Below are positions 1-7,249 of a stretch of DNA of 37,807 nucleotides, in pieces. Both the position numbers and the translations under genes were made by a program. This DNA comes from Alphaproteobacteria bacterium (GTDB lineage: Bacteria; Myxococcota_A; UBA796; GCA-2862545): contig JACKEQ010000042.1 in NCBI GenBank assembly GCA_020632885.1, forward strand, positions 1 through 37,807, read 5' to 3'. Positions within the stretch are counted from its first letter, which is position 1, and the number at the start of each line of letters is the position of its first letter. The notes beneath the pieces are model-generated. The model had not been told where the DNA came from. It saw nothing but the letters and a program-made list of their open reading frames with translations, and searched no databases.

Positions 1-469
1 CAGCGGGAACGACCACCCCCAGCGACGTGCCCACGGCCAGCGGGAGCAGGCGGCAGCTCGTCTCGTGGGAACCTGTGGTTCGAGCCTGGACGCTCGCCAG
101 CCGCGAGAAAGCACGGTCACGAACGGCCCGCCGCGCCCGGGGAAGGTGGAGCAGCCACCAGGAGCCGGTGTCCGCGAACCCGTACAGGACGAGGTGGGCG
201 TGGGAGGTAATCCACCAGCCGGGCTGACGACGTGCCGAGTTCGCCAGGGTCTCGAGCACGAGGTTGCCCGTGAACCGGCGCTCGCGCTTCACCTCGACCG
301 CGACACGTCGCCCCCCGACATCCCACAGCAGATCGACCCCGAGTCGCTGCCAGCGGACCTCTTCCTGCACGTCCTGCACACCTCGGGTGCCGGCCAGGCG
401 CCAGAGGAGCCGAACCGCCTCGGCGACACCCCTTGCCCCGAACGCGAGGTCTGTGTGAAACGCTCCCAT
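1..469 (-). CDS. PD-(D/E)XK nuclease-like protein, 3' end outside window
   Basis: The frame is open from an ATG at 469 to the left window edge (156 codons, no stop), so the gene is partial at its 3' end. The start is supported by GGAGG six bases upstream. The protein shows a short GVDLLW strand with D46, followed by VAVEVK with E59 and K61. This is the spacing of a PD-(D/E)XK nuclease core (Asp, then Glu-x-Lys), and a hydrophobic second half follows. It is transcribed divergently from the CARF-HEPN-ring nuclease gene, 124 bp away, so the two may share a control region. The family assignment rests on this motif and the context; a Holliday-junction-resolvase-like or restriction-endonuclease-like role are equally possible. 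Substrate is unknown. I see no typical restriction-modification partner in the window. Confidence 0.6.
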   Translation of the reverse strand, partial: MGAFHTDLAFGARGVAEAVRLLWRLAGTRGVQDVQEEVRWQRLGVDLLWDVGGRRVAVEVKRERRFTGNLVLETLANSARRQPGWWITSHAHLVLYGFADTGSWWLLHLPRARRAVRDRAFSRLASVQARTTGSHETSCRLLPLAVGTSLGVVVPA

Positions 470-593
470 GATCTACCTCCGTAAACCATGACGTTTCCCG
501 GTACTGTTCTCGGACACCTGGGATGGAGGTACTGGTGATGCCGGGCCACCTCGATGTTCCGTACGCTCCATCGCCCATCTGCCCGGACAGGCC

Positions 594-2243
594 ATGACCA
601 CGCATTGCTTCTACACCTTCGGCAACCAACCGCGGCTAGCGGTCTACCGGCACGATGGACGCTACGAGGTGGAGTCCTTCGTCCTGCCAGCCCTGCTGTC
701 ATTCGGGTTGGTACCGGCCGAGGGCGTTCGCTTCCACGGCTTCGTCACGCCGGAACTCCTCGCTGGACCGCACGAGCAACTGGCGCAGAGAGTTCGCGCG
801 GTCGCGGGGCAGGACACGATGGAGTCCGTCCGGCGCACCTGGGGCCTCGACGGATACCTCCTCGCACGAAGCCAGGACGGGTTGTGGTCGGTGGTGGACA
901 GAATTCTCTCGGAGGTGGAGGACGGGGACGAGGTGTACCTCGAGATTACACAAGGTCTACGCCACGTACAGGTGGCGATCCTGCTGGCCGGAGGCCTGCT
1001 CGTTGCACTGAGGCCCCGGGTCAGTGTTCGGCTCGCCACCTACGCAGACCTCGGCGCGGTGGACGACCCCGACGCGCCGGAGGAGATGATGAACCAGCTG
1101 GGCAGCCCCTGCCCAAGGGTGTCGCCCATCGTGAACGTCACGCCGCTGCTCGACATGTTCCGGTGGGCCGCGGCATCGACAGCGCTGCGACGCTCCCTGG
1201 ACACTCGGCCCATCAGCGAGCTCCTGGAGGGTGTGGGGCGCCACCTCGCTCCACTCGCCCCTGCCGATGCGGTCGCGGGCGCGGAGCTCGACGCCGCCAA
1301 CGCGCTCCGAAACGTCGGCCCCGCCCTGGCGCTCGGTTGGCCTCGGGACATCGGGAGAGCCCTGGCGGATGCCGCCCAGACCCTGGCTGCGATCCGAGAA
1401 GCCGACCACTCCCCACTCGAACTGGCGGGAATGGTGACCGCCAAGCATGCCGTTCGTGCGGCGCTCGTCGACCTGGGCCCACTGTTCGGTCTTCGCACGA
1501 AGCCGGACGTCCTGGACGAGGAGCGGCTCCGATTCGAGGCTCGGCTCGTGCGAGCCCTCGATGACGCCGACCGTACCAGCGACGCTCTTGGAATTCTGAG
1601 GGAGCTGCTCGTGAACATGCAGCTGGCGGCGGACGAGGACACGACATGGTTGGACCTGCGCTCGAGGGGGCGTGCCGAAGCGCGCCTGCGGAGCGCCATC
1701 GCCTCCGAACGGCCCACACGCAAGGCACTGGGCAAGCTCTGGGCCCGGGTCACGGACGCCCGCAACCAGCTGGCCCACGCTGGAGCGCGGCAGCACCTCA
1801 GCAAGCCCGCCAAGCTCGCCAGGGTCCTGCGTGACGCTGTGGCGGAGGTGGAGCGCCTGCTCGAGAGGGGGGATTGGCGCGCTGACTTCGTGGTGGACGA
1901 ACAGGCCATCGCTGCACTCTGGCTCGTCAACGCCTTCAGCCTGAACATGCTGGCAGAGCCCCTGACCACCAGGGCGATCATCGAGCCGGTCTCGCTGGAG
2001 ACGGCACGGGAGCTGGCAGCCGACGCGGTCTCCGCCGTGGGACACGACGACACAGCACAAATGTTCACCGGCCTCCTGGGTAGGACGGTGGAGGTCGACC
2101 GGGTGAGCGTGGCAGCCCGAAGCGGCGACCGCCTGCTGGTAGGCCAATACCGAGGGCCCCGGCTTCCCGTCGGAGCCACCGAACTTCCGGACGGGGCCGA
2201 AATCCACTGGTTCATGGTCACGATCGAGCAGCGGCCACGGTGA
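594..2243 (+). CDS. CARF-HEPN ribonuclease fused to AcrIII-1/Crn2 ring nuclease (Csx1-Crn2 type)
   Basis: 549 aa in three parts. Residues 1-200 look like a TM1812/Csx1-type CARF domain: the family's DxTHG motif appears as EITQG (117-121), followed by a hydrophobic helix. Residues about 200-430 are helical and end in the HEPN RNase motif RNQLAH (R390, H395). Residues about 441-546 resemble DUF1874/STIV-B116/AcrIII-1: LVNAFSLNML at the start, VGHDDTAQMF around H484 (matching the catalytic histidine of that family), then a GLLGRTVEVDR segment. In known systems CARF binds cyclic oligoadenylate, HEPN cuts RNA and Crn2 degrades the activator; a Csx1-Crn2 fusion has been described in Marinitoga. The ATG start has only a weak upstream ACAGG. 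No Cas10 or CRISPR array is visible, so the activator source is unknown. Confidence 0.82.
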   Translation: MTTHCFYTFGNQPRLAVYRHDGRYEVESFVLPALLSFGLVPAEGVRFHGFVTPELLAGPHEQLAQRVRAVAGQDTMESVRRTWGLDGYLLARSQDGLWSVVDRILSEVEDGDEVYLEITQGLRHVQVAILLAGGLLVALRPRVSVRLATYADLGAVDDPDAPEEMMNQLGSPCPRVSPIVNVTPLLDMFRWAAASTALRRSLDTRPISELLEGVGRHLAPLAPADAVAGAELDAANALRNVGPALALGWPRDIGRALADAAQTLAAIREADHSPLELAGMVTAKHAVRAALVDLGPLFGLRTKPDVLDEERLRFEARLVRALDDADRTSDALGILRELLVNMQLAADEDTTWLDLRSRGRAEARLRSAIASERPTRKALGKLWARVTDARNQLAHAGARQHLSKPAKLARVLRDAVAEVERLLERGDWRADFVVDEQAIAALWLVNAFSLNMLAEPLTTRAIIEPVSLETARELAADAVSAVGHDDTAQMFTGLLGRTVEVDRVSVAARSGDRLLVGQYRGPRLPVGATELPDGAEIHWFMVTIEQRPR

Positions 2244-2471
2244 CACCGCCTGGTGTCGCTACGTGCCCCATCAGCGAAGCCGTGGAGCGCGATGACGTGC
2301 ACCTGACGATCCCGGGCCCGGAGGTTCGCATGGCCAGCAGGATCGATCTGGGACGAGAACGACGCGCGGGACTGCATCGAGGCATGGAGCCAGAGCGGAA
2401 GGCCGCTCGCGGGGTGGGCCCGTGCTCCGGGTGTCGGATGTGGCCGCGGTCCGCATTGCCGAGGTTTTCGC

Positions 2472-2490
2472 ATCTTCGGAGTTCGTGAAC
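2472..2490 (+). repeat. Operator-like 19-bp motif, copy 1
   Basis: Reads ATCTTCGGAGTTCGTGAAC. Its last ten bases, GTTC-GT-GAAC, form a short inverted repeat with GTTC/GAAC arms, as expected for a dimeric helix-turn-helix site. Sixteen of 19 positions match the copy at 2552-2570. Location upstream of the operon suggests regulation, but no regulator is identified. Confidence 0.4.
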
Positions 2491-2551
2491 ACGACGCCGT
2501 GGAGATCCGTGCGCGCCCCCCCCACCGTCTGCAGCGGCCGGAAATCGGAGT

Positions 2552-2570
2552 GTTTTCAGAGTTCGTGAAC
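2552..2570 (+). repeat. Operator-like 19-bp motif, copy 2
   Basis: Reads GTTTTCAGAGTTCGTGAAC, with the same GTTC-GT-GAAC inverted-repeat core as copy 1, which starts 80 bp upstream. It lies 152 bp before the original start codon of the coiled-coil GTPase gene. Confidence 0.4.
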
Positions 2571-2722
2571 GGCGGGTGGATCGCCGCCATGACGACCCGC
2601 GCGTCGCACGTCGGAGATTCCCACTGATCGAGGGCGTGCTGCTGTAGTGCGTCGGGAATCTGAGGGTCTATCGTCCGGGGCCCCGAGCGGCGTGCGTCCT
2701 ATGGAGCGAACAGGGAGAACCG

Positions 2723-2737
2723 ATGAGCGAGAAGCAG
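2723..2737 (+). pseudogene. cnuB: First five codons of the coiled-coil GTPase gene, cut off by an IS
   Basis: ATG AGC GAG AAG CAG follows AGGGAG with a five-base gap. The next codon, TAG, is the tip of the inserted IS256-family element. The GAG AAG CAG codons recur at 4436-4444, directly after the other end of the element and in frame with the long coiled-coil ORF. Joining 2723-2728 to 4436 restores one continuous 939-aa frame. This is therefore the severed natural start of the gene now read from 4562. Confidence 0.85.
2728..2735 (+). repeat. IS target-site duplication, left copy
   Basis: CGAGAAGC, codons 2-5 of the disrupted GTPase gene. It is identical to 4435-4442 on the far side of the element; identity extends two further bases (AG) on both sides, so the true duplication is 8-10 bp. 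Confidence 0.85.
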
Positions 2738-2845
2738 TAGTGCCCGTCAAGTTGGTGTCGCAGTCGCTCTGGTTGCCGGTCCTGGTGAATGGGGCTGTGG
2801 ATTCCGACGTGTCACGCCGCCCCGGGGTCATGACGCATCGTGAGT

Positions 2846-2893
2846 GACCTGCCGTCCAGGACGTGGTCTGGGGATGGCTTTGGCCGGCAGGTC
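2846..2893. repeat. Hairpin inside the IS, 9-bp perfect stem
   Basis: GACCTGCCG (2846-2854) and its exact complement CGGCAGGTC (2885-2893) enclose a 30-base loop in the non-coding part of the element, downstream of the transposase stop. It could act as a transcription barrier or a structured RNA, or be a relic. There is no U-tract, so it is not a textbook terminator. The surrounding 2774-3094 holds no credible gene. Confidence 0.45.
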
Positions 2894-3094
2894 CATGACC
2901 GCTCCCCTCGTCTCCCTGTCTCTGGGCCTTCTCTGTTCGCTCCCCGAGGCCCCTGCCCGTCGCCGTCAGCGTCGATCGCACCCGGCACGGGTCGACGATG
3001 ACGGCGACGGGAAGGAGGCCGGCCCCCCTGCTCTGAACCCGAGGAGAGAGAGCACCCGGCGGCCGTGTCGCGGCTGCACTGGCAGGGGCGGGCA

Positions 3095-4342
3095 TCACTT
3101 CGCTGCCAACAGCCGGGTGGGGTCCGTTCCGTTCTCCTCGGTCAGGCCGAGCTGTTCGGCGGGCGTATAGAGCGCGTCCATGCTCACCTCCGCGATATAC
3201 CGACGCGCAACCAGCCACTCCTCGTGCTCCTCGAGGAGCAGGGCTCCCACAAGCCGCTCGAGCGAGGCTCGGTTCGGGAAGATCGACACGACCCGCGTTC
3301 GGCGCTTCAGCTCGCGGTTCTGACGCTCCACCACGTTCGTAGAATGGAGCTTCGGCCAATGTGACTCGGGGAACTCCATGTACGTGAGCATGTCGTCCGT
3401 ACTCTCCAGGAAGTCCGCGGCGTCCCGCTGGTTGGCTTTGCGGAAGGCCTCGACGACAGCCGTGCGTTGCTCGAGGGCGGCCTTGTGACTGTCCTGCGCG
3501 AAGATGGTCTTCACGAGGGCAAGACAGGGCGCCCGGTGCCGCTTGGTGACGCGACTCGCCAGGTTGCGCATGAAGTGCACCCGGCACCGCTGCCACTTCG
3601 CGGAGGGCAGACGCTTCTCGATGGCGGCCCGGAGACCTCCGTGAGCGTCACTCACGCAGAGCTTCACGCCACGCAGACCGCGCTCCTGCAGGGAGCCGAT
3701 GAAGTCCTCCCAGAAGGCCTCGTTCTCGACGCGCGCAACGTCGAAGCCCAGGACCTCACGCATCCCGTCTCGCCGTACGCCGATGGCAACCAGAACCGCC
3801 ACCTTCCGCACCGCGTGGTTCTCCCTCACGTTCTCGTACCGGGCGTCCAGCCAGACGTAAGGGAACTCCCCGAGCTCGCGTCGCCGAAACTCCGAAACCT
3901 GCTCGTCGAGCCGCTTGGCGATGTCGCTGACCTGGCTCTTCTTCATGTTCTCCACGCCGAGCTCACGCATGATCGCCTCGACGTTCCGCGTGGACACACC
4001 CTGGTGGTAGCAGGCGGCCACGGCTGCGATGACCGCGTCGTCTGACCGCTTGTAGGCCGGGAGGAACGAGGGCGTGTAGTGCCCCGACCGGACCTTCGGG
4101 ATGCGCAACTGGATGGTCCCCAGACCCGTCTGGAACGAGCGCTCTCGCGTCCCATTCCTGCGGGTGACGCGCTCCTCCGAACGCTCACCGAACTCCGCGC
4201 CCGTGACCTGCGTCGCCTCGTTCTCCATGACGGCATGAAGCACCGCCACGAGCCCCTCCCGGAGCACTGCCTTGATGTCCCGTCCGTCCATCATGGCGTC
4301 GACGAACTCCTCCACGTGTCGCAAACTGATCGTACTGGCCAT
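3095..4342 (-). CDS. IS256-family (mutator-type) transposase
   Basis: 415 aa, the usual length for the family. The three DDE acidic residues are recognisable in VWLDARYENVR, VSDAHGGLR and NVVERQNRELKRR, the last being the family's C-terminal catalytic block. The N-terminal half has the RRNGTRERSFQTGLG segment typical of mutator transposases, and a CRVHFMRNL signature lies between the second Asp and the Glu. The ATG at 4342 follows AGGAGG with suitable spacing. It catalyses cut-and-paste or copy-out movement of the surrounding element. No frameshift or stop is seen, so it is probably active. Confidence 0.96.
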   Translation of the reverse strand: MASTISLRHVEEFVDAMMDGRDIKAVLREGLVAVLHAVMENEATQVTGAEFGERSEERVTRRNGTRERSFQTGLGTIQLRIPKVRSGHYTPSFLPAYKRSDDAVIAAVAACYHQGVSTRNVEAIMRELGVENMKKSQVSDIAKRLDEQVSEFRRRELGEFPYVWLDARYENVRENHAVRKVAVLVAIGVRRDGMREVLGFDVARVENEAFWEDFIGSLQERGLRGVKLCVSDAHGGLRAAIEKRLPSAKWQRCRVHFMRNLASRVTKRHRAPCLALVKTIFAQDSHKAALEQRTAVVEAFRKANQRDAADFLESTDDMLTYMEFPESHWPKLHSTNVVERQNRELKRRTRVVSIFPNRASLERLVGALLLEEHEEWLVARRYIAEVSMDALYTPAEQLGLTEENGTDPTRLLAAK

Positions 4343-4434
4343 CCTCTGGTCCTCCTGCGGCTTCTGATTGCTTCCGCATGATGGACCGGCGGGTGGACCA
4401 GTGCGCCTCCGACACCAACCTCTCGGGCACTATC

Positions 4435-4442
4435 CGAGAAGC
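4435..4442 (+). repeat. IS target-site duplication, right copy
   Basis: CGAGAAGC, matching 2728-2735. It is followed directly by codons that continue the coiled-coil GTPase reading frame (AAG CAG CCC GCC), which fixes the insertion point within the gene. Confidence 0.85.
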
Positions 4443-4561
4443 AGCCCGCCCCAACACCCACCAGCGACGTCGAACACCTCCGCGCACGCGTCGATGCCCT
4501 GAGCACGGAGCTTGCCCAACAGAGCCTGACGAGCGTTGCCAGCGCGGCTGCGGCGAGGGAG

Positions 4562-7249
4562 GTGGAAAAACTGCGCCAAGACATCCGGACGGATGTGAGA
4601 TCGGAACAGGACGCCCTGTTCAACCTGCTGAACCAGCGCATTCAGGGCACGTTCGACGCCGTGCGGTCCGACCATGGCGTGGGAGTGGATCACCTCCGGG
4701 CCCTCCTCGAGGATGTCCGCGGGGAGGTTCGGCACGCCAGCACCCTGGCCACGGCTCTGGACGAGCGGGTCACCGAGGCGCGGTTGGCGTCCATGGTGGA
4801 ACGGGCTGCGGAGACGGCGGCGCGGACGGTCATCGCGCACCGCTTCCAGCAGCAGATCACCGAGCTCGAGGAAGCGTACGGGCGGGCTGACGATCGCTTC
4901 GAGGAGCTCCAGGCGTACGTCGCCGGATTCGGACCCGGTGGGCTGCCCGTGCTCAAGCAGCGTGCGGAGGAGCTCGAGTCCCTGCTCCTGGGTGCCCAGA
5001 CGGAGCTGGCCACCACCCGGGACCAGCTCCGAGAACAACAGGCCAGGATCGCCGAACTGGAGGCACGGCAGGCGAGTCGATTGGTGGCACAAGACATCGA
5101 CGTCGATCGGCTCCGCGATCGCATGCAGGACCTCACCGCCCTCGACACCTCCGTCCGCCAGCGCCAGGCACTCGAGAACGAGCTGCAGGCCCTCCACCGG
5201 CGGTGTGAGGTGCTCGAACAGGTCCGCGCGGCACAGGCACAGGAGCTCGCGCAGGCGCACCGCGCCACAGTCGACCAGCACCAGCTCGCGCAGCTCCAGC
5301 GGGAACGCGACGAAGCGGACGAGGCCCGCAGACGGGCGGAGCGCGTATCCCAGCAGGCCCGCCGGGAAGCGACGGGGAGCACAGCAGAGGCCCGCCGACT
5401 ACAGGATGTTCTCCGGGCCCATGAGGCGGAGATGGCGGCGGCCAGCGAGCGGTCGATGCGTCTCGACGCACTGACGGATCGATGCAACGAGCAACAGCGA
5501 CAGCTGGAGGTTGCGCGAGCCCAAGCGGCCAGGCTCGCCACCATGCTCGACGACCGAGACCGGGAGATCCTGGCGCTGCAGGTCGAAGCCCGAAACAGCC
5601 GCGTCACGTGGCAGGCGGAAGAAGCGACCAACCGCGGGGAGTGGGAGGAGGAGCGCCTCGTTCAGCTGCGCAAGATCGTCGCAGGCGAACATCGCGACGA
5701 GGCACGCCGCAGCCAGGAAGCGCTGGAACGCCTGCAGAGGGCCTTGGAGATGATGCGCAGGGAGCATGAGGGCCTCATCGACACGCATCGCGACTGCGCT
5801 GACGTGATCGCCGAGGAACAACGCCGAGCGCGGCTCGCGGAACGGAACGTCGAGGACCTGGAGGCGCGAAACGCCACCTGGCGCGCCGAGATGGAGGAGT
5901 CCCTCCGGCAGCCGGCAGAGCTGGCTCTCCGTACGGCACGGGAGGAGGCTGACACCCTGACCGCCCGAGCCCGCTCCGAGGCTGCGCACCTAGCCGCAGA
6001 GGTCGACGAACTGCGCGGAGCCCACCAGACACTCTCTCGTGACGTGCGGCAGCTGGAGGGTCGTGTGGGCGTGTTGACGGCCGAGGCGGAACGTCTCGAG
6101 AAGCGGATCGAGGATGCACGTCCCCGGGCGGTCGAGGACGACGAGCGCCTCGCTTCGCTCTGCACACCTGCGTGCCCCCACCCGGCCCCCGTGGCCCCGT
6201 TCGTGACGGAGGACGTCTGGCTCGACCAGCTCGCCAAGGGGGTGCACGAGGCCGGGTTCGACTTCCACGCCCGCCTCCTGCGCGCCTTCCACACTTCCCT
6301 GAAGGTCGCGGACTTCGCGCCGCTCACGGTGCTCGCAGGCATCAGTGGCACCGGCAAGAGCGAGCTTCCTCGCCTGTACGCCGACCTCGCGGGGATCCCG
6401 TTCCTGGAGATCGCAGTGCAGCCAGGCTGGGACAGCCCCCAGGACCTGTTCGGCTTCTTCAACTACACGGACGGACGGGTGAAGGCAGAGCCCCTCGCGC
6501 GACTTCTCCAGCAGCTGCAGACCGACGGGGAGGGTCTGGGTCAGGGACCGGTGCTCGTCCTGCTCGACGAGATGAACCTCGCCCGGGTGGAGTACTACTT
6601 CGCCGACCTGCTCTCGAAGCTCGAGGCGCGTCGACGGGCCAGTGACGAGGGACGGGATCGTGCCAGCGTGCAGCTGGACGTGGGGCCAGGCCGACCGGCG
6701 CACGGGCTCTTCGTGGACCCGAAGGTGCTCTTCGTGGGCACCATGAACGAGGACGAGTCCACCCTCGCCCTGTCCGACAAGGTGATCGACCGCGCGAGCA
6801 TGCTGACGTTTCCCGCTCCCCGGTCCATGACACTGATGAAGCAGAGCCGAAGCAATCCCGCCGAGCAGCGCTTGGCGTGGACCACGTGGCGCGGCTGGCA
6901 ACAGAAGCTCGAGATGGACGCCGACCACGAGTGGCTCAACGGCATCAACCATCACATGCAGGCGGTGGGGCGACCGTTCGGTCACCGCGTCTTTCGGGCC
7001 ATCCACGCCTACCTGGCGAACTACCCCCGACATGGCGGTGGGAGCGTCGAGCAGGCTCGGGAGGACCAGTGGACCATGAAGATCCTGCCTCGCCTCCGTG
7101 GCCTCGAGTGCGACGAACGTGCAGTCCGAGACGGCCTGGATGCGCTCCAGTCGCAGCTCCCCGAGGGGCTGGCGCAACCCTTCGCGCACGCCAGAAGCCG
7201 TGAGTTCTTTCGCTGGGAGGGTGCTCCCGACCTGTACGGCAGGTCGTGA
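4562..7249 (+). CDS. cnuB: Coiled-coil McrB-type AAA+ GTPase, 5' end displaced by IS
   Basis: 895 aa as read from GTG 4562; the intact gene would be 939 aa from ATG 2723, and the frame is open back through the IS end to 4382. Residues about 1-530 form a very long coiled coil rich in Glu, Arg, Ala and Leu. A McrB AAA+ domain follows: Walker A GISGTGKS (593-600), Walker B DEMN (669-672) in the diagnostic LLDEMNLARVEYYF block, and NEDESTLALSDKVIDRA (from 729). McrB proteins are GTPase motors that drive a McrC-type partner. The long coiled coil matches CnuB of CoCoNuT systems. The stop overlaps the next start (TGATG). No in-frame ATG/GTG/TTG lies between the IS and 4562, and GTG 4562 abuts AGGGAG with no spacer, so expression is doubtful. 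Confidence 0.85.
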   Translation: MEKLRQDIRTDVRSEQDALFNLLNQRIQGTFDAVRSDHGVGVDHLRALLEDVRGEVRHASTLATALDERVTEARLASMVERAAETAARTVIAHRFQQQITELEEAYGRADDRFEELQAYVAGFGPGGLPVLKQRAEELESLLLGAQTELATTRDQLREQQARIAELEARQASRLVAQDIDVDRLRDRMQDLTALDTSVRQRQALENELQALHRRCEVLEQVRAAQAQELAQAHRATVDQHQLAQLQRERDEADEARRRAERVSQQARREATGSTAEARRLQDVLRAHEAEMAAASERSMRLDALTDRCNEQQRQLEVARAQAARLATMLDDRDREILALQVEARNSRVTWQAEEATNRGEWEEERLVQLRKIVAGEHRDEARRSQEALERLQRALEMMRREHEGLIDTHRDCADVIAEEQRRARLAERNVEDLEARNATWRAEMEESLRQPAELALRTAREEADTLTARARSEAAHLAAEVDELRGAHQTLSRDVRQLEGRVGVLTAEAERLEKRIEDARPRAVEDDERLASLCTPACPHPAPVAPFVTEDVWLDQLAKGVHEAGFDFHARLLRAFHTSLKVADFAPLTVLAGISGTGKSELPRLYADLAGIPFLEIAVQPGWDSPQDLFGFFNYTDGRVKAEPLARLLQQLQTDGEGLGQGPVLVLLDEMNLARVEYYFADLLSKLEARRRASDEGRDRASVQLDVGPGRPAHGLFVDPKVLFVGTMNEDESTLALSDKVIDRASMLTFPAPRSMTLMKQSRSNPAEQRLAWTTWRGWQQKLEMDADHEWLNGINHHMQAVGRPFGHRVFRAIHAYLANYPRHGGGSVEQAREDQWTMKILPRLRGLECDERAVRDGLDALQSQLPEGLAQPFAHARSREFFRWEGAPDLYGRS

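Larger units (their letters stand above)
2244..2722 (+). other. 479-bp gene-free leader upstream of the broken GTPase gene
   Basis: No convincing coding frame. It separates the ring-nuclease fusion gene from the original start codon of the coiled-coil GTPase at 2723. It holds two copies of a 19-bp motif ending in GTTCGTGAAC, 80 bp apart, a run of C residues near 2516, and AGGGAG just before the ATG at 2723. It is the most likely place for the promoter and operators of the downstream operon. I could not define -35/-10 boxes. Confidence 0.5.
2736..4434 (-). mobile_element. IS256-family insertion sequence, about 1.7 kb
   Basis: Imperfect terminal inverted repeats lie at 2736-2773 and 4397-4434. 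They match at 30 of 38 positions, including TAGTGCCCG at the tips and GTTGGTGTCG inside. The flanks carry the direct repeat CGAGAAGCAG (2728-2737 and 4435-4444). Assuming an 8-bp duplication, as is usual for the family, it is CGAGAAGC at 2728-2735 and 4435-4442; the extra two matching bases make the left boundary uncertain by 2 bp. One transposase gene lies inside on the minus strand. Both the intact transposase and the intact duplication point to a recent insertion. The element is longer than most IS256 relatives because about 320 bp of non-coding sequence follows the transposase. Confidence 0.92.

Noticed and set aside
66..90. tRNA T-arm-like GGTTCGAGCC
   Set aside because: It lies inside the nuclease-like coding frame; no acceptor, D or anticodon arms can be built around it.
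2472..2570. CRISPR array from the repeated GTTCGTGAAC sequence
   Set aside because: Only two local copies, a core of 15-19 bp, and an 80-bp period without uniform spacers. It fits operators better than CRISPR repeats.
2844..3170. 108-codon plus-strand ORF inside the IS as a passenger gene
   Set aside because: No ribosome site, Arg/Pro/Ser-rich, and it overlaps the transposase C-terminus.
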